Shown piece after piece: positions 14,601-29,600 of a stretch of DNA of 64,000 bases. The position numbers and the translations under genes are program-made. The notes below the pieces were generated by a model. That model saw nothing but the letters and a program-made list of their open reading frames with translations, searched no databases and was not told the origin of the DNA. Numbering within the stretch: the first letter of the stretch is position 1; every line of letters starts with the position of its first letter. Origin of the DNA: Aulostomus chinensis (taxonomy: Eukaryota; Chordata; Actinopteri; Syngnathiformes; Aulostomidae); contig JBBMOA010000020.1 in the NCBI GenBank assembly GCA_037954235.1, positions 14,165,677 through 14,229,676 of the forward strand, written 5' to 3'.

Positions 14601-17600
14601 AAATAGGGCACTGTGTTTGGTGGTCATGTTTCAGTTTAGATGATCTGCTCAGTAAGTTTTTCAAACTAAAAGCCAACTGAACGATGTCCGAGTGCAACTT
14701 GACTGCAGACAAATGGAAATATTATGTTCACCCGAGTTTAGTGATGTGAACATGGCTGCAGATCAGTGCTCGAGATGTTAAACACCCACGTCTACGGCAG
14801 GGTAATTTGACCCACAACTGAATGTCGATCAAACCCATTTCCATTGCAGACAAGAGCCTGGTGTTAAAGTAAGCACTTTTTTTGGCCAGTGGAAAGGGGG
14901 ATTTAGCATGCCTGCACAGCGTACGTCATTAGAATGACAGTACCATGCTGTGTGTAGCCTGTATAGAAATTGTTCTGCACATGAATGAAGAATCTTAAAA
15001 ATGACACCTTCCCACCACATTTAAAGGGTCTTCTTTGACTCATGCGGTACACTTCCAGTGGTCAGATTTTGATGAACTGAGTCTGCTAATAAGCAGACAA
15101 AAATGTAACTTCCTGATTCGAGGCCAAAGCAAATTAAAACACAAAACCAGATTTATTATCTAGTGTGACAATACAACTCCATCACACAATGAGGCGACTT
15201 GACAAAAGAGATAAGATGTGCAGAAATATTTCGCGACCTTTGGTGAGCTCCAATGTTTGCTCAGTAAAAGAAGCCTAAGAGAAAAAAGAGGAGGGGAGGG
15301 AGTGGCAGGGAAAGGAAGTGAGAGGGGGTTACATGTAACCCAGCTGCCGGGGGAGGAAAAGGAGGGAGGTTGAGTTCCTCACATACCTGAGAGTCAAGTA
15401 ACAATCACAGACAGGTAGTGCCCTATGAAACCTGTTGTAATTTTTTTTTCCAGACTATGTTTTTACCCAAATTCTATGTTTTACGATCCAAGCATGTTTC
15501 GTCATTAGGAAGTGTTGATGGATAAAGACCATTTGAAAAATTTACATAGAAGTACGGCCTCCTGATGACCCCTCTCCTTTAGAAACATGGAGGGGAAAAC
15601 AACATTTTTTTTTTCATACTCCGTGATTACTAATGGATTCAGGTCTTACTAGAAAATTCCAATATTCTGTCCACGACTTCTGCAATATGGTAAAAACAGG
15701 GCCCCAGACAGTCAAGGAGGAGAGGAAGAGGATGGACGGATGGAAAACACATGAGGCAGAGAAGTGAAGCCTCGCTGCCTCAGTGTTGTGAAACCCAACT
15801 CTTCACCCATGCTGCCTACTCACTGGCCTGTCTCACAGATGACAGCATGAGTGCCCGCTCGCCCTTTGACCTGTTTTCTTTCCTACAAAAAAGTGGACCG
15901 GAGGGTGAACCTGCATGCACATCAAGTTCACCTGAGAAACTACACACATTCCACACATGTTTCTGCTGCCAAAGCAGATGAAGACAGGGAGAAAACAGTG
16001 GGACAGATGGAGGAAAAAAAAGAGGAAACACCCAAATATTCTCTGACGTTGAAGGGATTAGTGCAGTTTACTGTAAAGCATTCCAGAGGCTCTTAAGATT
16101 ATCAATCTACTTCCTTCCCCTCCTCTGTCTTTCTTTACGCAATCTTTCCACCAGTTTCCTAGAAAGTTGTGCAGTACTCCAACTCAACAAGATGCAGGTA
16201 GAACACCACCAGAGCAGAGATGAATGTAGGCCAAAGGTTGCAATAGAGGGAAGGTTTATGGCTGGGGTAAATTCTAGTTTAATCTGCCCTGAAGCTCCTG
16301 CACATCTGAGATGCCTGGACAGCTAACATCTTGTTGTCTGCTGCCGCTGCTTTTGAGTGCGTGTCATCAATATGCACGGACTATGTGCTCTTACCCACAA
16401 AGCCGTCCCGTCCGACCAGCTTCAAAGCCAGCTTGTCTGCGAGCACCGAGGAGTTGCCATGGGCGATGTTGGCAAAAGGCCCAGCGTGGACAAACACTGG
16501 CGTACCCTGCAACAAGAGTGGCACACAAACACGCAGGAATTAAGAAAACAGAGTAACCCACAGCAACTCACCCAGACACACATTCAAATTAGAACTAAAC
16601 CAGACCTTTCATAGAACAACTGTCAGTCAGACATCCAAGATAAACATGAGAGTGTGGATGCCCTTTGGCTGGCTGTGTCTTCGCTCAGACAGCGGCCACA
16701 AGTTAAGAGGTACTTCACAAGCAATGCCAGCTTGACTGTGGGCCAGGCTTCTTCCCGGTGCAGATGAGGATTACCCCATACTCCGCACGCACACACACAC
16801 ACTTCAAGTGTAAATTTATCACTGCCAGGCACTCAGACAAGTGAAAATACTTTTAGATAATATTTACATTGGGAGTAGCCTCACTGCAGTGAACAGGAGA
16901 TCCCGATTTGTAAAGCTGCAAAAAAAGCAACTGACGACTACTTTTTTCATTAACAATCTACAACAAAAAGGCTGCACAATTGTAGATATAACCAGGATCC
17001 CGTTCATTTTCTTTTTCGAATTAAATTCCAATTTCCTCTAACACAGTTTTGTTCCATATAAATATGACAGATGAACATGGATTGACCAATACTGACAGCC
17101 TAATTCTGATAATGGTTAATTAAGATATGTGTTTTCAGGGAGTCCATCCCTTCCATTTTTTGTTAACATGATATCTCCAAAATATCTTGAGATAATTAAA
17201 AAAAAAAACTCAGCTCAAACGTCCACTGCGACTCCAGGATGAACTGAAAAGATTGCAGAGGTCAAAGTTCACCATGACTTCAACACTGGCTTCCATTGAC
17301 TAAGATTCAGTTTTGATATGGAGCCCTTTGAGCCGAGTGGTGAGTCAGTACCTTACTCTTACCTGGTTTACCATTTCAGTACTGCACTGTATTTTTCCTA
17401 AAATGCAGATGTGCATGCAGATCACAGGATGTCAGCCACACTCTAAAATATAAAATTTAAACAGAATAATTATGTCACCTTGGGTCCCTTAGAATTATCA
17501 CGGGCAATTTCCCACCATTGTGTTTTTTTACATTTACATACTCAATGTCGAGTAAATTCATTGGAATAAACGACTCGTAACAATCTCGCTTTTCACGAGT

Positions 17601-20600
17601 GAAAAGGGTCACTGCTGTTTAGTACTGAATAATAGGGGGGTGTCCAGCATGCACAAGTCGAGGCATCAATGAACATGGTTGCCAAGGAAAGATCTGTGTC
17701 TCATGACGGTTTTTAAAAAGGGAAATTACCGGCCATTGCAAAACTGGGAAAAGCTGATGGAACTATTGTTAAGCTGCATGTGAAGTCAGTGAGAGGAAGA
17801 AAACGGAAGGATGGGGAGGCCTTCCAGGATCTCTAAGCTTTTGTTTGCATACCCCTCCCTCTGTGTCTAAACAGCCTCCCATCGGAGGAGTAAATCAGCC
17901 ATTTAACAGCAGCTGTCACTCTGGCTGAAGCCACTTCTACTCAGAGATTCTTCAATACTGCAATGAAAATTACGCTTTGCTCGTTTACACTTAAGCTGGC
18001 GTAAGGCCACATCATCATGTGATTTTAGATAGCATGCTGGCGTTCCACGTACAGAGGTGTGACATGTAACGCAACAGTGCTGGTGTCCAGAGAGACACGT
18101 ACCATCAGCGACCCCTTTTAAATGAATAATGTGGCACTGTAATTACCTTTCATGACAGCTGAGTGTTGGAACGTTCTGTCCCCTAGATTCACCTCCGTGC
18201 ACATACATACAAGCAACGAGGATAAACAGCAGTGCAACATTGGCTGAGTTAGTATGAGATGAAGGAACAACAGAAGACTGATGTATTTATTCCAGATCGC
18301 CACCACAATGAGAGCATTTCAATCACGTCATCTTTTCAAAAAGCCGTTCCTCTAGCTATTCCAACGGAAATGTAATGCACGTCACAAATGACGTGGATTT
18401 CCATGTGTGTTTGCAATTCCTGAACTTTACTTGACCGACCCCCCCCCCCCCCATAACACTTTCAATATTTCCGACTACGTACATAAAGTAACAACGATTC
18501 AGGAAATAAATCAATCACATGAAAGTGATGAAAGTGGAAATAAATGAAAAGTCAAATGTGTCAGCTCTTCAAGTGGAGGACAAGGGAGAGAAACGAACAA
18601 AAGCAGGAAGATGGAGATCATGTCACCGTTTCCTCTTCTTGAGCATCTTGTATTCTGTCCACAAGACTGGCTGCAGAAGAGAACTAAACTAATAAATAAA
18701 AGAAAGAGTGAGGATTAAAGCTGGAGTCAAAGACTGGGTTGTGTGCTCTACAGTCTGCTGCCTCTCCCTGAGATTCCACGTAGACAGGATGTTTGAAAAC
18801 ATACAGAATGACTGAGGTCTACGTAAATGGACACGTACACCGGTAGAGGGTTCCTCTTGTGTGATGCAACTCCGACCCATCTGAAACAACACTGAAATGC
18901 TTCCTCTAACACGCCAACTTCCATATGCCAGCTTTATTCACATGAGTTCCAATTCAAAACACACAATCACAAGCAAAGAGGCCACAGAAGGGCACAGGCG
19001 GTCTGCGCTCCATGGAAAATTCACATGGAGCTCTGAGGCCCTGCTGGTCCAGATACCAGTTCCCTGACCAGAATCACAGGAAAACCACACAGGAAACAGT
19101 TTCACACAACAGGACCACAATACTTCCTCCAAAAAAACAAAAAACATGCACACTCCTCTCCCTCTACACACACAAAAACACCTAATCTGGAAAAGGTCTG
19201 CTTTCTTTTCCGTGCAATCACTTTTCTGGTACAAACCCAACAGAACAAACAAGATATTCCTACAACAAAGATGTTATGAGAGGCATGGCTGCATAACATT
19301 GTGTTTTCTGTAAACTTTCATGTCGAAAAATCACTCAGAAAAGAAACATACACTTATGTAGAAAACTTTTGGGCTGTGGACTAAGAGTTTGCCAGAAAGT
19401 GTATGCTGAAAGCATCAACCTAAAAAATAAACCATAAGCTTCATGGCTCAGCTTCAGTTGGCAAATATACTTTTCAAAACTGTTGTTGTTTCCAGTGCGA
19501 AATGGAGATACTACCCCGACCCACGGACACATTTCTGTATAGGCGGGTATCATCTTTCCTTTAAAAGTTCTGTGTAGTTTCTGCATTTACACGCGTGAAG
19601 GACCCAGGCTGTTTTGTATTAAACAGAGTGGTGGAAAAAAAATTCAAATTGAAATTAAAATGATTAAAGTTTTATTAAAAAAATAAAATACATGTATATC
19701 TGTGAAGTGGTAGTTACTAATATTGAGGGAAAGAGAACACATTCTGCTTGAAATCGCCCCAGAATAGTCGCTGGATCACACGGCTGGTACACAGCTGCAT
19801 GCAGCACAGACAGAGCCTGTGCGGCAGGTAGAAAGACCCACTACACCAACATGTCATCACGTACACATGCTGTGGGTTGTTTTTTTTTTGAAGGGTTAGA
19901 CTGAATCTACACATTGAAATACACTGGGTGGACTCACCAGACTACAACATGTAAGTTCGCCTTCGGGTTGCAACTTGTTCAGATAAATAACTCTCAAAGT
20001 TATGAACAATAATGTACCGTAATAAAAGATTCACGCCACTCTTGACTCCACATCAGGGATGCACAGGTACAGAAATTCAAGAACAATATTGAAAAAAACT
20101 ACAATTTCACTGATAACTGATATCATTGTCAAGCCATAGAGAGCGCTACAGTTGCAGAAGGGTGGTGTAGGACAGCGAATGTACCCCATAGCCACACTGA
20201 ACTGAGACCCAACAGATGAACATCGCCAGACTAGCAATGGTTAATCACAGATATTGAGCCAATAAATCGCTGCATCCCTCTCCAAACATTGTCATGTAAA
20301 TGTATGTAAACTATCATGTGCTACTTTTTTTTAACTTTATAACATTTGACTAATTTGTTGTTATGTAAAGGTTGTGCGAAGACGTCCGATAATGCATTTT
20401 CCTGATGGAGATCCCATGGCATTGCTGCATATTTAACTGACAACACTAAGTCCAGGATGTAAATGATACCAGGCCCAGGGATGATGAATGGTTTGATGTT
20501 TTCCTCCCATAGTGGATACGTGAGTTAATGGTCTAGACATCTAAGAAGTCAGCGCTTCCATGAAGTGGGCCGTACAGGGAAGGCGGACCAAGACAGATTG

Positions 20601-23600
20601 TTTGGATTGTTGTCAGTTCATTAAATCCATTTAACCTCCAAACTCAACTCCTCTCCATTTCTCCATCCATCAGCTTGAGGGTCAGATGAGGTTCCTACCA
20701 CAGGGAGCCTCTTATATAAAAATTTGTATGTACATGCTTGCGGGCATGCAAGAAATGTTTAGGCGACATCTTACACTTATGTGTCAGAAGCAAAATTAAA
20801 ACCAGATATTGCAAGAGGATTTATGGTATATGTAGTCACACCCAAATGAGTTTCCTGAGGACAGTTGAATGAATCAGGATCATATGGCCCCTGGACTAAG
20901 AGCCCTACCTGTCTTTCACACAGTGTGAAAGTTTATGAGCCGGGGTAGGAAAAGGTAAATCTATCAGCCTGTCTTAAAAGCTCTCTGAGGAGCATTCGTT
21001 CTTTCCTCTGACAGGAGGGGAGGAGGGCAGTTAGTGCTCACTTTCAATGTCCCTGTGGATTGACAACCTTTATATTCTACAAGATATTCATCAGAAGAAA
21101 CTCATTAGCCGAGCAGGATAAAGATTATGTAAGTGTGGTTGGGTGCTTACTCACCTCAAGGGTTTGCATCAGAGTGGGCTTGATGGCGTCTTTCATCAGC
21201 ACTGCCAGCGCCCCACTCACTCCCTACAGGTTGACAGATGGGAAGAGGGTGGGAAACAAGGATAAGTGATGTGAACCGAAACAAAAAATGTAACCTCATT
21301 CATACAAAAAAAATTATATTGATCCGAACAATGGTGGCTCCCAATGGCTACCAACTACAAACAACAGCGAGTTTGTCCAAAAACATCAGTTTACAAACTC
21401 TCAAGCACATTGTCTGGGATAATCCATGTCCTCTTTATGTCACTGTATGCTCAGTAATCCACAAGTGTTTTGATTTGACGGAATAAGTGTCGAAGAGTGT
21501 AAACAAATTTTGTTCAATTTAATGGGCTGGCCGATTACGCTACCTTTTACCATGATAAACCCGAACCAGAAATGTTGTAGCTTGTTTGATTTTAGCTCAA
21601 ATCAAAGCTTTTGTGGATTACCCAAGCGTAACGGCTTGATTAAGAAGAGAAAAATTAAACCAGGTAATGTGCTTGAAAGTCTGTAAACAGACACTTTTGG
21701 GACATTTCACCATTGTCACTCCTCAGTGGCCATCAGACACCTTTAGCTTCAAGTTACAAAAAAGTGATGCATCAGTGAACAATGTCTTCTTGGGTTCAAA
21801 GCATTTACTTGAGTGTTTTAAAGGCAAAATACAGTATTTACTTGAGTTAAGGGGGACAAAACATTCATTTGTCAAGTGAATTTTAAGTTGTTTTTTTTTT
21901 CGAACTATGCAGAATTAGGCAACTGGAAAATGTGCATTTTCTTCAGAAGCTAGCGGTTTCAGCAACTTTATACACAACTCTAACAAACAGGGAAGAATTA
22001 ACAGAGGTAATCTCGACAGTCTACAGCCATTTATCATTGCAAAATGGGGAGAGGTCTTGGGGGAATTACTTTCACTTAGACAAGTTGTATTTGTTCTTTA
22101 ATTCCGGTTTAGCCAGTATCAGCCTTGTTGTACGCTGTTAAGAGACAAAGTTAAGAAATAGCCGGGAAAACGCCAACAGTGGAAACAGGCTGTCAGTCAT
22201 CAGAGTCTAAGATCTGCAACATCAGAGCTCATTTGAGCAATGCCTTTCCATCTTATGCATTAATTTAGTTTTTGAAAGAGGTAACAATAAACTCAAGCGA
22301 GGGCAAGACCGTCTATCAACCTTTTTTAATACAGTACTTCGAAATGTGTTCATGGAGACATGACTACTGAACACTTTGGCTGTCGAAAAGCAGAGATGCC
22401 GCAATGATAAACTGACTGGGATTCTGTCTGGGTTGAAGTTCTCACACTCCTTGAATCAGAAGACCACACAGTAACACACATACCAGGTCCTCTGCGGTCA
22501 CCGGCTGGCCAGAGCGGCTGGTCCCCACCACCATGCGTGCCAGTCTTTTTTTCATGTCCTTCAGGCTGTCTGCCAGAGCCAGGATGGCCATAATCTCACT
22601 GGCCACTGCAATGTCAAACCCAGTCTGGGGAGTGAGAAAAGGAAGACAATCCATAGTCTTAACCACACCATAAGAGGTGTTGCTTCAAAGGGCACTGCAG
22701 CAGATAGATTCTAAAAAATTAAATATTTGGACAGAAATGTGTATTTTTACAGTTGTTCCTGTGTGAAATCTTGTCAAAGTTTTCTTGACTGCTAGAGGGC
22801 CTGATGTTGCAACATAATTGTCGAAAGAAAAGTTTCAACAACGACTGGCAGACAAGAAACAAATCTTGATACACCACAGTGTTTCTTCATTCATCTTACT
22901 GGCCATTCCTTGGCTTTATTTTGACAAGTTAAGTTTGGACAAAGTAAAACAAATCAGTTTAACTTATTCTGATATGACTTTCCTTGATGTCAAATTAACA
23001 CGAACTGACAGAGAACCGAGCGTGAATGGATGAGTGAGGACTACGCACAGGGAATGTAAAGAAAACCACAGACGTCTCTATTCTGCTGCTCAAAAAAAAC
23101 AGTAACACACCTTAAACCACATCAAGCCACTGAGGGACACATTTCTGTTCCCACTCCCAGTTCTAATGCCCTCGGGGGCTATAGTGTATCCAGCAGAGGC
23201 GGAAGGTGGAGGACAGAGGAATAAAAGGGAAAACCAAAGAACAAACCGATGGTGGTAAATGTAAGCATATGCTGAACTAGTCCAGAGGCTGCTCCAAGTG
23301 TGTGTGTGTGTGTGTGTCAAAGGATGGGTGGGTCATTTTTCTCCTTCTTAAAATATTTGCTTTCACTTAGACCAACGTGCTTCCCATTGAGGTGAAATGT
23401 TTATTTACGGGATTTCATTCGGCTGTCATTATTACAGACATATGGGTGAAAAACATCTGGGGGTTTTCCTAGACAGGGGAGACGGGAATGGGAAGAGGCA
23501 AGGGGAGCAGACTTGCTTTATACGGGGACACTTGGGGAAACAAGGATGCTTCACCTTCTGAGACACCTTCAGAAGTCAATTTAAGGGTTCAAACATGGTT

Positions 23601-26600
23601 TAGAGCAGTGGTCCCCAAACTACGGCCCGCCTCCACATTTGGCCCCACCCCCTGAACAAGATTTTTTCTTCCATATATGTGTATTTGTATTTGATAATAA
23701 AATTGATAGCTAGCTATGAATTATTTTCATTTTTTTTCGCGAATTTTCACGTCGCTTTATTCGCGCGAATTTGATCGCTGGATCAATATGTTTATATTCA
23801 CGTCATTCGCGAATAAAGCGACGCGAAAATTCGCATTGCCGTTTGGTATGAACACACAGTCAGTTCGTAACTATTTCATACACGCATAGAGCGTGACATT
23901 CTATTCCACCGTTCTGCAGTCTGTGCCCCTATCTGGCAACCCCCAGAAAAAAATCCTACACCCGAACCCAGAGAGGGTTTTTTGGTTGTGTGGTTTTCTG
24001 GAAAACAATACATTTTACGTTTAGGCACCCCTGCGATCGTCACACCTTTTCTGTTACAAACTGACCCCGGCCCCCCATCAGAGAAGGGGAAAGTTATGTG
24101 GCCATCACAGAAAAAGTTTGGGGACCCCTGGTTTAGAGTTTAAGGTTGGAATTTGGTTCAAGTTTAGTTTTGGTAAGGGATTGTCTGGCTTACCGGAGCA
24201 TTGCAGGCTTGCTATTGGGCAATATTTAAATAGTCATTCTTCTGCATCCTGGGTGTAACGCCATGGGAGTTAGAGTTACGGTAGGTAACTGGGTGTGATA
24301 GTTCAGGTTTGGGCAAGGAACAACAACAGAGCGTAAACCTCTGTAAGTATCTTTTAATGTATAGGGGGAAAAAAAAATTCCTGGCATTGCCTCCAAAGTA
24401 AAAGAGTTTTAATTTAGCTGCAGCTTCACCCTTTCAACCAACGGTCATGAAAATAACTCAAATGTTTTGCGCATAATCCTCCAGAGTCAGAAACGGCCTT
24501 GAAGCTTCGGAAGTAATGACTGTCCTGTGATTGACAAGAATCCTGTACAAATGTGTGTGTGGGAGAGAAAGGGAACAATAATCATATCAATAATACACTG
24601 TAATGCAAAATACACCCACCAGCAAATCCTCTGCAACTGAATAACTACAGTAACCACCATTGTGTTTGTGCCTCTGTGTGACTGAATGAGCGCATATTCA
24701 CAGTGAAAGAAGAATGGAACTTACGGTGGAAGCCTTAATCCAAAAGAAAATTTGCTCATATTTCGGTTATCGTGAAGCTGCATCCATGTGTTTTTTATTC
24801 TTAAGCCTTGCTGCATACCTCTCTGATCTGTCCTTTTTCAGTGCTGGCCTGTCCCACTGTGATCTTCCTCAAAAAACGGTCGTTTGTATCAACCACTGAA
24901 ACACAAAGAGGAAAAAGTTTAATTTCCTGCAGTGCTCCACATAAATCTACACGTTTACCTCACAACAGAACTCGATCCGATATCTCAAAGATTTATGCTT
25001 TTATAGCCTGAACCTGACAAGCTGTAAAATCCATTTCCACATATGCTGTGTAACAGATGATCACATCCACAGACACACACACACACACACACACTGAGAC
25101 CAAAATGGAGTGAGTCTTATCTCTTATTTTGTTTTCACACATTCATACGTGCTTATTCTATGGGGGATATCCCACTTAAAGGTTCGCTCACGCAGCACAC
25201 GACCCAGTCGCTGATAATGTGGCTAGAGACGGTTACTCTTTGGCTTTGCTGTTGTTAACAGTCAGACTTGAACCACATTCGGAATGAAAAGCAAAGTGGA
25301 AAAACATGGCTTGCTTCAAGAACACACTGACATGCAGTCACACCCGCACAGCATCAGGCGGTAAATCTGTTTTTAATCTCCGGGGTTTGTGTTTTGAGAA
25401 TGCCCTCTGGAGCCGCTGCAGTAAATATCCCATCAGTCATAGCAGCACCTGCCTGGTTGTTCTCAATGACGAGCTAAAACCAACATGCTACCATTCAAGA
25501 CACTTTTTTTCCCCACATTGATTATCCAGTTACCGTAATGACAGCTTCAACATAAAAATGTGAAATCTCAATTTGAGGGCAAGTAAATTTTGTTAAAAAC
25601 AACTTTCATCGAGAGAAGATTTTGCATGAGTAGAAACTCAGTTTAAGGTTACATGTGAAATTACTTGGATGGCAAAATAGTTTACAGACCATTGGATGTC
25701 CATCAAAAGTTATCGCAGAGGATCAAGTGTTAAAGAAAAGGCACAACATCTCAGGTTTCACAAAACTTGAGGACTGATATCATTCGCACCTCCAGGACAC
25801 TGGAGATGTAGTGCGTTCTGAATCTTCCACCTGCCCTGCAACGCAAACCGAGCAATTTCTAGAGAGATTTTATCATTTCAAATGCCTGGAGGAGCATGTC
25901 TCACATGGCAAACGTGTTCAGTAACCGCTCCAAGTGATTACAATGATTTCCTTCCTAAAAAAGGCTGGGCTCCAAAACGGGGATGAAGTGTAGTAGCTTC
26001 TAAAGCATGTTCGAACTGGCCAATGTGAGGAAAGGAATTTTTACCCTCTTTTTGACGAATGTCATTGTTATTCTTTTCTTGTTTACAGGATGTTTTCACA
26101 CCATCCTCCAAAGATACCTTCCTCTATGTGTTTTCATTAGATGCATCATTATTGACTGCAGCGGCTGACGCTATGCTCACGTTAAGCGTCATGGACAACC
26201 TGGTATATTTGAGTCCTGAGTCAGCTCACACCACCCAGGCTTAGGTAAACAGTGTATTACACTGCCTGATGCATCAGTGACATTTACGTTCCATTAAACA
26301 TCACGACGAAAAGCTTTTTAAAATGTGAGGCTTGATTCTACAGAACACCTGTGAGGTTGCAGATGATGCTTTTCATTTGTTTTGTGTGACACACACCACA
26401 TAGAATGGAATGTATTTCAACACCGAACAGGTCTGTCTTTAGAGTCCTACCTCTCTGCCAGGTGATCTTGGAGGGATCGAGGTCAAGACGGACAAAGGTG
26501 GTGACTTCCTGGGGCGTGAGAGAAGCGGGGTCCGTCTTGTTGATGCCAAGACGCTGGAATCAGAGACAGAGAAGTGATTGTTGGGTCCAGTTTTAAGACT

Positions 26601-29600
26601 CGGTTCCAAACATTTTGTAACAAGCTGTGTTGCTCCCAGCTTTTTTACTGGAAGTAATCTTTTATTTGACATTTTGTGAATATTATGCTTGTATTTTATC
26701 TGTACTGAACAGAGGGTAGTTCTTGGCATTTCCACACTGACAGGACAAGTATTATGCCTACAGTTGTGGTGAAATAAGGTTTACTGAGGAATTCTCTGTT
26801 TAAAAACAACTTGTTTTCATCTCTTATCTATTAAGACCGATAAAGGTTTTTGTGCTTTTAAGAGTTGGTTGAGACAATAAAAACAAAAAAAAAATGCTCC
26901 AACTTCTCTCTTCTCCTTAACTACAATATTTGTCATATGCATCTGACCTAGTCAGACAGCCTTCATAAACCCAACATGAAGTAGTACGACTAACATAAAC
27001 AGACAGGAGCTTCACAAATAATCAACAAATATTTGGAGATGTGGACAAGTTGAGGAAACTTTCAAATAGGCTAACTGAGGCCCCCTAGTGGCCAAAACCA
27101 TGTGGGCCTGTGTTTGACGTGAGTCATTGTGACTCTGCAGTGTCCAGACTTACACGAAGCCTGGAAATCTGGATGGGAGAAAATCTTCGGACTCCATTTA
27201 CAGAGGGGACCAGTCTACTGAACAGTGCCTTGGAGGTATAAGACAATAAAACGACATGAATATGCGGGTATAACTGCATTATCAAAGTACATCCAAGGTG
27301 TCAAGTACAATTAAGCCTGCAAGAATGATTATTTTCTCATGTCATTGAGACATTTCAGGCAAAATTTTTAAGGGGATCTTAACAATGATCATGCAGGTCA
27401 GCCAGTTTTTACTGTGTGAAGTCATCACACGGTCACCTTGTCTGACTGGGTTGCCTCGTGGAGCATCCTGGCATCGATGGCTGCTGCAACCAGGTTATTG
27501 GCTGCTGTGATGGCATGAATGTCGCCAGTCAGATGGAGGTTAAACTGAAGTGTGAGACAAAGGGGTATGTGAGGTGAAGTGGTTACAAAAGAGAAAACAC
27601 CATATGATTCGTGTGGAGGAATGTGAGAATATATTTCCTAACCATTAAAATGAACACACTGTGATCAAAGCTAGAACAACACGCAGCTTTGATCGCATGG
27701 CTTACGTCTGTGTAAATATTATGCTACATGCTCTCTGTGTGACGCGAGACACTCAATCAAAAAGAAACAAAAACACTCAATTTAGACTCTCAGAACCCAT
27801 TTATACAATAAACATACATCCTTCCCTCTTCAATCAAATCGCACCCCCATCAGTTTTACAGTCACTGCCTTTAGTCAGAGTTACGCCACAGTTTTAGGGG
27901 GATTTTTATGTGTTTTGCAGCAGCGAGGGAGTGCTGAGTGAGTCTGTGTGCCTTACCTCCTCCATGGGGATGACCTGGGCATATCCACCTCCTGCAGCTC
28001 CCCCTAGACACAAAGAGGAGGCAGCACAGTCAGAGGCAGACAACAGGACAGGGACCCACAAAGGAGGAGTGCTGAGCGCTGAACTCTGAGTGAACCTCCC
28101 CATCCTGTCACTAAATGTAACAGTGGATGAAATGCCCAGCCGCACACTCACAAATCTCATCAAACAGTTACGTGATACATGAACAACTGCTGGTTGTCTG
28201 CTTTTGGCCTTGTACTTCTCCTACTCTGTGTATTTGCACCGAGGCAAAACAAAAAGATTTTCTTTCCAAAATTAAAAGCTTTTTATAGTACAACTAACAA
28301 GTGTATGGGGGGTGTTAATGAGATTTTTTTTTAAAAAAGAAAAAGAAAAAGTATTTTGGGGGATAAGAACTATATATCTAAATACAGAGCAATAAAGTAG
28401 GAAGCAAGACAAAAATGGACTTTTTCGTGAGACTTTCTCCCGTGATTCAACCCTTCTTGATACACCATCAACTGACTGAACATCTTCGTTGACAAAAAAA
28501 AAAAGTGTAAAGAAAATGTGTTCATGTTGGGGTTGAATGAGACTGGATTCCTTTTTTTGGGACAATTTCAAATACCCTGATATTCTAACACTGATGAGGC
28601 AGATGGCCGACGGTAGATGGCCAATATCTGATCTGTATGAAAATAAGTTGATCTGATGTGTACATACTGAAAACAACATGATCAAATTGTGGATGTGAAA
28701 AAAATCACCTTCTATTCATTTCATTTCCAAAATATTTGGAGAAGCCTAAAAATAACGAATACTGAATTGTTTCTTCATCATAAGCCACGACTGATGAACA
28801 AAGAGGAAGACACTTGAGCAAAACTGGGCCGACAGATCAACAGTTGCTATATTGTGTCCCTTTTGTATCTAAAGAGGACAGTTTTCATGGATTTAAAAGG
28901 ATCGTTATCGTCTATTATCCCTATAAGTAGAAATGTGTAAATGTAGAGCGGAAGCACAAGGTTAAAATTAAAATCTCAACTGAATGAACGGTTATGTAAA
29001 ACACATTTTCCAAACAGAACACATTATGTATTAATAGCATAGGGAGTAATATATGCAGCGCTGACCTTTAACCCCAAAGGTGGGTCCCTGGGAAGGCTGT
29101 CGGAGGCAAGCGAAGGAGTTAAGCTTGAGGTGGGCTGACAGGGCTTGAACTAAGCCGATTGTCACGGTGCTTTTACCTTCGCCGAGTGGGGTGGGAGTTA
29201 TACTGTAACCAGAGAAATGTAAAGCATTGAATTTCAAATTTTGGGTTTCATAATGTGACATTCCTCATTACTTGAGGGCTTGAAGGCTCTCTTCCTAAAT
29301 GTCACAAAAAAAAAAGAGCTATCAAAAACAATATTAGACAGTAAAACTTACCCAGCAACTATCACATATTTCCCATCAGGCTGCGTATGGAGGCGGTCTA
29401 ATAGAGAGAGGCGGACCTTTGCTTTGTTTCTGCCATAAGTTTCAAGCTCTTCAGGCAACAAACCTGTCTCCTCAGCCAGCTGGTTAACTGGTTTGGGTGT
29501 CTGAGCTCTGGAAATCTCTATGTCACTGGCAAAGGAAAGAAAACATTATTCCATGATACACAAATCTGCAAAATAAATCAGTGTGACAGAAAAATGTGTA

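Larger units (their letters stand above)
22625..24818 (-). other. mthfd1l intron between exons 17 and 18, host of a hAT insertion
   Basis: A 2.2-kb intron. It carries a (TG)n at 23299-23317 and the 525-bp hAT-type element at 23606-24130. The rest is unremarkable. Confidence 0.75.

Noticed and set aside
19900..20300. Possible old repeat around ATTTCACTGATAACTGATATCATT
   Set aside because: The wording resembles common fish repeats, but no termini or second copy could be seen.
28272..28685. 137-codon minus-strand open frame
   Set aside because: It lies wholly within an mthfd1l intron, with no conserved motif and no splice signals.
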